DNA of 64,000 nt from RGIG1927 sp045546275. GTDB taxonomy: Bacteria; Bacillota; Clostridia; UMGS1883. The notes beneath the pieces are model-generated. The model saw only the letters and a program-made list of their open reading frames with translations. It did no database searches and was not told the DNA's origin. Below are positions 61,058 to 64,000 of the stretch, piece by piece. Within the stretch, counting starts at the first letter, position 1; each line of letters starts with the position of its first letter. The stretch lies in contig JAZQCM010000015.1 of assembly GCA_045546275.1 (NCBI GenBank), positions 53,105 through 117,104 on the forward strand, read 5' to 3'. A program made the translations under genes and the position numbers.

Positions 61058-62112
61058 TGAAAAAGGTTTTAAAAGCAATAAACAATTACTTTCTTTTCTT
61101 TGTAATAGTTGCGTTTGTTATCACTTGCTGTATGCTGCTTTTTCTTTCGGTTATGTCAAAATCCTTGAATATTGATTTTACCCAAGAAAACCTGACCATG
61201 GCTGCAAAGCTGACCTTTGGCAATGTGGTGCTCTTAAGCCTTATTTTTTCGGTTATAGATGCAATCCGTCGAAAGCTTACCACAGGGAAAATAACAAAGC
61301 ACATTTCCGTTGCGGCAAAAAAAATTGTTGACGGTGATTTTTCGGTGCGTATTGCTCCTGTAAGCACAATAAGCACCGACGACAGCTTTAATGAAATTGT
61401 TGAGTGTTTTAACAAAATGGCACAGGAGTTGGGAAGTGTTGAAACCCTGCGAACAGATTTTATTGCAAATGTTTCACACGAAATGAAAACACCCCTTGCG
61501 GTAATGAAAAACTATGCCACGCTTTTGCAAACAGAGAAAATAAGTGATGAAAAACGAATGGAGTATGCAAAGGGAGTAGCCGATGCATCCAACCGCTTGT
61601 CGGAGATGGTAACAAACATTTTAAAGCTTAACCGCCTGGAAAATCAGCAAATTTTCCCGAAAATAAGTGAATTTGATTTGGGAGAGCAGCTTTGTGAGTG
61701 CCTTTTGCAGTATGAAAGCATATGGGAAAAAGCACAAATTGAAATTGAAACCGATATTGCCGAAAACATAAAGGTTAAAGCGGACAGCGAGTTGCTTTGC
61801 CTTGTGTGGAGCAATTTGTTTTCTAATGCTTTTAAATTCAGTGAAAAAGGCGGCAAGGTAAGCGTTAGCCTTGAGGCAACAAACCATCATGCAATCGTTA
61901 AAGTAAAGGACACAGGCTGTGGCATGAGTGCAGAAGTTGGCGCACACATTTTTGAAAAGTTTTATCAGGGCGACACATCCCGCTCCTTGCAAGGTAATGG
62001 TCTTGGACTGGCACTTGTTAAAAAGGTGATTGATATTATGCAGGGGGAAATCAGTGTGGAAAGTGCAGTAGGTGTTGGCACAACCTTTACCGTGAAAATA
62101 CGGAGGGTGTAA
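61057..62112 (+). CDS. Sensor histidine kinase, intramembrane-sensing type
   Basis: 351 residues. Two helices (about 9-32 and 48-68) separated by only about 15 residues, so there is no sizeable outer sensor domain. A HAMP linker follows (KHISVAAKKIVDGDFSVRI), then HisKA with the phospho-acceptor His in NVSHEMKTPLAVMKNYATLL, and HATPase_c with N (WSNLFSNAFKFSEKGG), D (VKDTGCGM) and G (GLGLALVKKVID) boxes. The short outer loop points to sensing within the membrane or through partner proteins, perhaps the small membrane paralogues on either side. Confidence 0.93.
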   Translation: MKKVLKAINNYFLFFVIVAFVITCCMLLFLSVMSKSLNIDFTQENLTMAAKLTFGNVVLLSLIFSVIDAIRRKLTTGKITKHISVAAKKIVDGDFSVRIAPVSTISTDDSFNEIVECFNKMAQELGSVETLRTDFIANVSHEMKTPLAVMKNYATLLQTEKISDEKRMEYAKGVADASNRLSEMVTNILKLNRLENQQIFPKISEFDLGEQLCECLLQYESIWEKAQIEIETDIAENIKVKADSELLCLVWSNLFSNAFKFSEKGGKVSVSLEATNHHAIVKVKDTGCGMSAEVGAHIFEKFYQGDTSRSLQGNGLGLALVKKVIDIMQGEISVESAVGVGTTFTVKIRRV

Positions 62113-62146
62113 ACAAATTTGTTGAAAAACTCAAAGGAGATTTAAC

Positions 62147-62515
62147 ATGGAGAATAATTCCTTCAATTACACCTACTCCGCAAAGGAGCAGGAGGAAATA
62201 AAAAGAATACGTGATAAATATATTTCCAAAGAAACCGATAAAATGGAGCAGTTAAGACTTCTTGATAAAAGTGCAACACAAAAAGCTACTGCAAAAGCGT
62301 TAATAGTGGGCATAATAAGCACGCTTATTATGGGTGTGGGAATGTGCTGCTGCATGGTGTGGGCAGGGGCTTGGTTCATTCCCGGTATAGTTATCGGTAT
62401 TTTGGGAATAGCAGGGGTTTCAATGGCGTATCCTGCTTACGCAAAAACCCTTGCAAAGGAAAGAGAAAAAATTGCCCCCGAAATTTTACGGCTCAGTGAC
62501 GAGCTTATGAAATAA
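62147..62515 (+). CDS. Small two-helix membrane protein, paralogue B
   Basis: 122 residues. Same architecture as the protein at 59916: YSAKEQEEIKRIRDKYI, then KMEQLRLLDKSATQKATAKA, two helices (about 48-72 with TLIMGVGMCCCMVW, and 78-95 with GIVIGILGIAGVSM), YPAYAKTL and a charged end EILRLSDELMK. It has three consecutive Cys in the first helix. AAAGGAGA precedes the ATG, 34 bases after the kinase stop, so it is in the operon. Confidence 0.78.
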   Translation: MENNSFNYTYSAKEQEEIKRIRDKYISKETDKMEQLRLLDKSATQKATAKALIVGIISTLIMGVGMCCCMVWAGAWFIPGIVIGILGIAGVSMAYPAYAKTLAKEREKIAPEILRLSDELMK

Positions 62516-62524
62516 TCAGCAATT

Positions 62525-62566
62525 AAAAAGTCCTGCAAATTGTTAGTAATTTGCAGGACTTTTTTA
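62525..62566. terminator. Convergent terminator
   Basis: AAAAAGTCCTGCAAATT and its complement around a six-base loop with a T-run on each side; serves the two-component operon and the XRE gene. Confidence 0.9.
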
Positions 62567-62575
62567 TAAGACTCA

Positions 62576-62821
62576 TCATTCAACGCCATCAATAAGATAA
62601 TCGTATGACACATTAAAGATTTCTTTTAGTGCCTGAAGCTCAAAGTCAGTAACATATCTTTTGTCAGTTTCAATGCGTGTTATTACGTTTTTGTCCATAT
62701 CAATGCCAATAAGTTGAAGTTTGTTGGCAAGGTCACGTTGCGAAAGACCGTCTTTTTGCCTTAAAAGCTTAAGACGTTCACCTATAAGATTTTTACCGTT
62801 AGCATTAGTGCGTTGCTTCAT
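62576..62821 (-). CDS. XRE-family helix-turn-helix regulator
   Basis: 81 residues from ATG 62821. One HTH_3 domain: GERLKLLRQKDGLSQRDLANKL, then VITRIETDKRYVTDFELQALKE and a closing YDYLIDGVE. There is no second domain. The frame stays open further upstream through the PEPCK gene's 3' region, but that is antisense noise. A GGTG site is only modest; the in-frame ATG at 62851 is a possible alternative start. No target is evident. Confidence 0.8.
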   Translation of the reverse strand: MKQRTNANGKNLIGERLKLLRQKDGLSQRDLANKLQLIGIDMDKNVITRIETDKRYVTDFELQALKEIFNVSYDYLIDGVE

Positions 62822-62937
62822 AAAATCACCACAATTAATAGTTTGTATCATTTTTAGCATTTCTTGTATTGATTTTACTATTATTTCATGATATAACCGG
62901 TTGCAAAAGTGAGACGAACAGGTAGTAAATATGTGTA

Positions 62938-62969
62938 AAAAAAGACTCTGCAATTCTGCAGAGTCTTTT
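62938..62969 (-). terminator. Terminator after the PEPCK gene
   Basis: AAAAGACTCTGCA and TGCAGAGTCTTTT arms around ATTC; on the minus strand it is followed by a T7 run. Confidence 0.9.
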
Positions 62970-62981
62970 GTATTTAATAAA

Positions 62982-64000
62982 TTACTTATTAAGTCTTGCT
63001 TCCAAAGCTGCAAGCTGGTCGTAAAGTTCCTTGGGGAATCTTCCGTCAGTATCGAACTGAGCGTAGAATTCCTTAATGAGCTTAACTTCGTTGAGCCATA
63101 CTTCCTTGTCAACACTAAGGAGTTCTTCAAGAACAGCGGGGTCAAGGTCAAGACCTTCAATATTGATGTCCTTAGCATAGGGAAGGTAACCGAGCTCTGT
63201 TTCACGAGCGTCTACCTTGCCTTCACAACGGTCGATAATCCAGGAAAGAACACGAAGGTTATCGCCAAAGCCGGGCCACATGAAGTGACCTTCGTCGTCC
63301 TTTCTAAACCAGTTAACGTGGAAAATCTTGGGAAGCTTTTCAATCTTAGCGCCCATGTTAATCCAGTGCTGGAAGTAGTCACCTACGTTGTAACCGATGA
63401 AGGGTCTCATAGCCATGGGGTCACGACGTACAACGCCTACAGCACCTGCAGCAGCTGCTGTTGTTTCGGAAGCCATTGTAGAACCGATGAATGTACCATG
63501 ATTCCAGTCAAATGCTTCGTAGCAAAGAGGAGCAGCCTTTTCTCTTCTACCACCGAATACGATTGCAGAAATCGGAACACCGCCTGCTGCTTCAAATTCA
63601 GAAGAGATGCAGGGGCACTGTGCAGCGGGAGCTGTGAATCTTGAGTTGGGGTGAGCTGCCTTTGTTCCCATATCGGGTGTCCATTCGTTGCCCATCCAGT
63701 CAATAGCGTGAGCGGGAGCTTCGCCATCCATACCTTCCCACCAAACTGTACCATCGTCGCAAAGAGCTACGTTAGTAAAGATTGTGTTGCTCATTGTTGT
63801 AAGAAGGGCGTTTTTGTTAGACTTTGTGCTTGTACCGGGAGCTACGCCGAAGAAACCTGCTTCGGGGTTAACTGCCCAAAGACCGCCATCGGGACCAATC
63901 TTGAGCCAGGAAATGTCATCGCCTACTGTCCATACCTTGTAGCCGGGGAAAGCCTCAGGAGGAATAAGCATTGCGAGGTTTGTCTTACCGCAAGCAGAGG
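62982..64000 (-). CDS. pckG: Phosphoenolpyruvate carboxykinase (GTP), 3' part (5' end outside window)
   Basis: Interconverts oxaloacetate and phosphoenolpyruvate with GTP/GDP. About 339 codons are present; the reading frame runs to the window edge. The first visible residues SACGKTNLAM are the GTP-PEPCK P-loop with the reactive Cys, followed by WTVGDDISWLKIGPDG, PEAGFFGVAPGT and NWFRKDDEGHFMWPGFGDN, which are specific to the GTP type rather than ATP-dependent PEPCK. In anaerobes the enzyme can run toward oxaloacetate in mixed-acid or succinate fermentation as well as in gluconeogenesis. Confidence 0.96.
   Translation of the reverse strand, partial: SACGKTNLAMLIPPEAFPGYKVWTVGDDISWLKIGPDGGLWAVNPEAGFFGVAPGTSTKSNKNALLTTMSNTIFTNVALCDDGTVWWEGMDGEAPAHAIDWMGNEWTPDMGTKAAHPNSRFTAPAAQCPCISSEFEAAGGVPISAIVFGGRREKAAPLCYEAFDWNHGTFIGSTMASETTAAAAGAVGVVRRDPMAMRPFIGYNVGDYFQHWINMGAKIEKLPKIFHVNWFRKDDEGHFMWPGFGDNLRVLSWIIDRCEGKVDARETELGYLPYAKDINIEGLDLDPAVLEELLSVDKEVWLNEVKLIKEFYAQFDTDGRFPKELYDQLAALEARLNK

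Noticed and set aside
62822..63205. N-terminal extension of the XRE regulator to about 209 residues
   Set aside because: The extension runs through the PEPCK terminator and coding region in another frame and has no sensible composition; the 81-residue form holds the whole domain.
1..64000. tRNA, rRNA, tmRNA or origin sequences
   Set aside because: I looked through the intergenic gaps and found no cloverleaf, rRNA stretch or DnaA-box cluster.

Overview
The window looks like a chromosomal segment of a strictly anaerobic, low-to-moderate G+C Bacillota of class Clostridia, probably a gut or rumen type. The case rests on oxygen-sensitive NrdD/NrdG, a GTP-type PEP carboxykinase, a T-box leader on pheST, a dockerin-bearing secreted protein, an SLH-domain protein, strong GGAGG-type ribosome sites and TTGACA/TATAAT promoters, and gene families typical of gut Clostridia (CD1247-domain protein, DUF512 radical SAM protein, AGCS transporter). 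Most of the window is core metabolism and information processing. I found no prophage, intact insertion sequence, CRISPR array, rRNA or tRNA gene.

Layout. 1-1.3 kb: 5' part of a secreted CBM96/DNRLRE protein on the minus strand, divergent from a lower-glycolysis cluster pgk-tpiA-gpmI (1.5-5.1 kb) whose genes are separated by terminator-like hairpins. 5.2-11.6 kb: an envelope-type cluster of AraC-like regulator, LicD transferase, Wzx-like flippase, GpsA and a large membrane-anchored TPR protein ending in a C-type-lectin-like domain. 11.7-14.6 kb: proS and hisS, divergent. 14.7-18.8 kb: a GldA/GldF/GldG-like ABC system with a DUF4340 partner. 18.9-25 kb: radical SAM (DUF512), der, plsY and two overlapping FAD-dependent oxidoreductases. 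25-28.9 kb: two secreted proteins, one with a dockerin and one with a cohesin-like domain and 21 tandem copies of a 21-bp repeat; a structured leader precedes them. 29-32.3 kb: RlmD-type methyltransferase and a GH13 glycosidase. 32.4-39.2 kb: AGCS symporter, rodA, tyrS with a degenerate GGDEF protein, efp with a CD1247 protein, and a secreted transglutaminase-like protein. 39.2-43 kb: pheT and pheS behind a phenylalanine T-box. 43-45.3 kb: tspO, an orphan AT-rich gene, an RpiB-family isomerase and a hairpin-rich non-coding block. 45.3-48.5 kb: nrdD-nrdG-dut behind paired NrdR boxes. 48.6-53 kb: a one-piece BY-kinase, then tsaC-ywlE-rimI-tsaD. 53-59.5 kb: aminopeptidase P, secA, prfB and an SLH protein. 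59.7-62.5 kb: a two-component system flanked by two paralogous small membrane proteins and an 11-residue-repeat protein. The right edge holds an XRE regulator and the 3' part of a GTP-type PEPCK gene.

How the genes fit together. Glycolysis (Pgk, Tpi, PGAM) links to gluconeogenesis (PEPCK). GpsA makes glycerol-3-phosphate, which PlsY acylates to start phospholipids and which LicD-type decoration pathways may also draw on. RodA, SecA, the BY-kinase, the SLH protein and the two-component module point to cell-envelope building and surveillance. The aminoacyl-tRNA synthetases, EF-P, RF2, t6A enzymes and RlmD form a translation set. The least understood parts are the lectin-fold TPR protein, the Gld-like ABC system, the two-component membrane module, the structured leader at 25.1 kb and the hairpin block at 45 kb.
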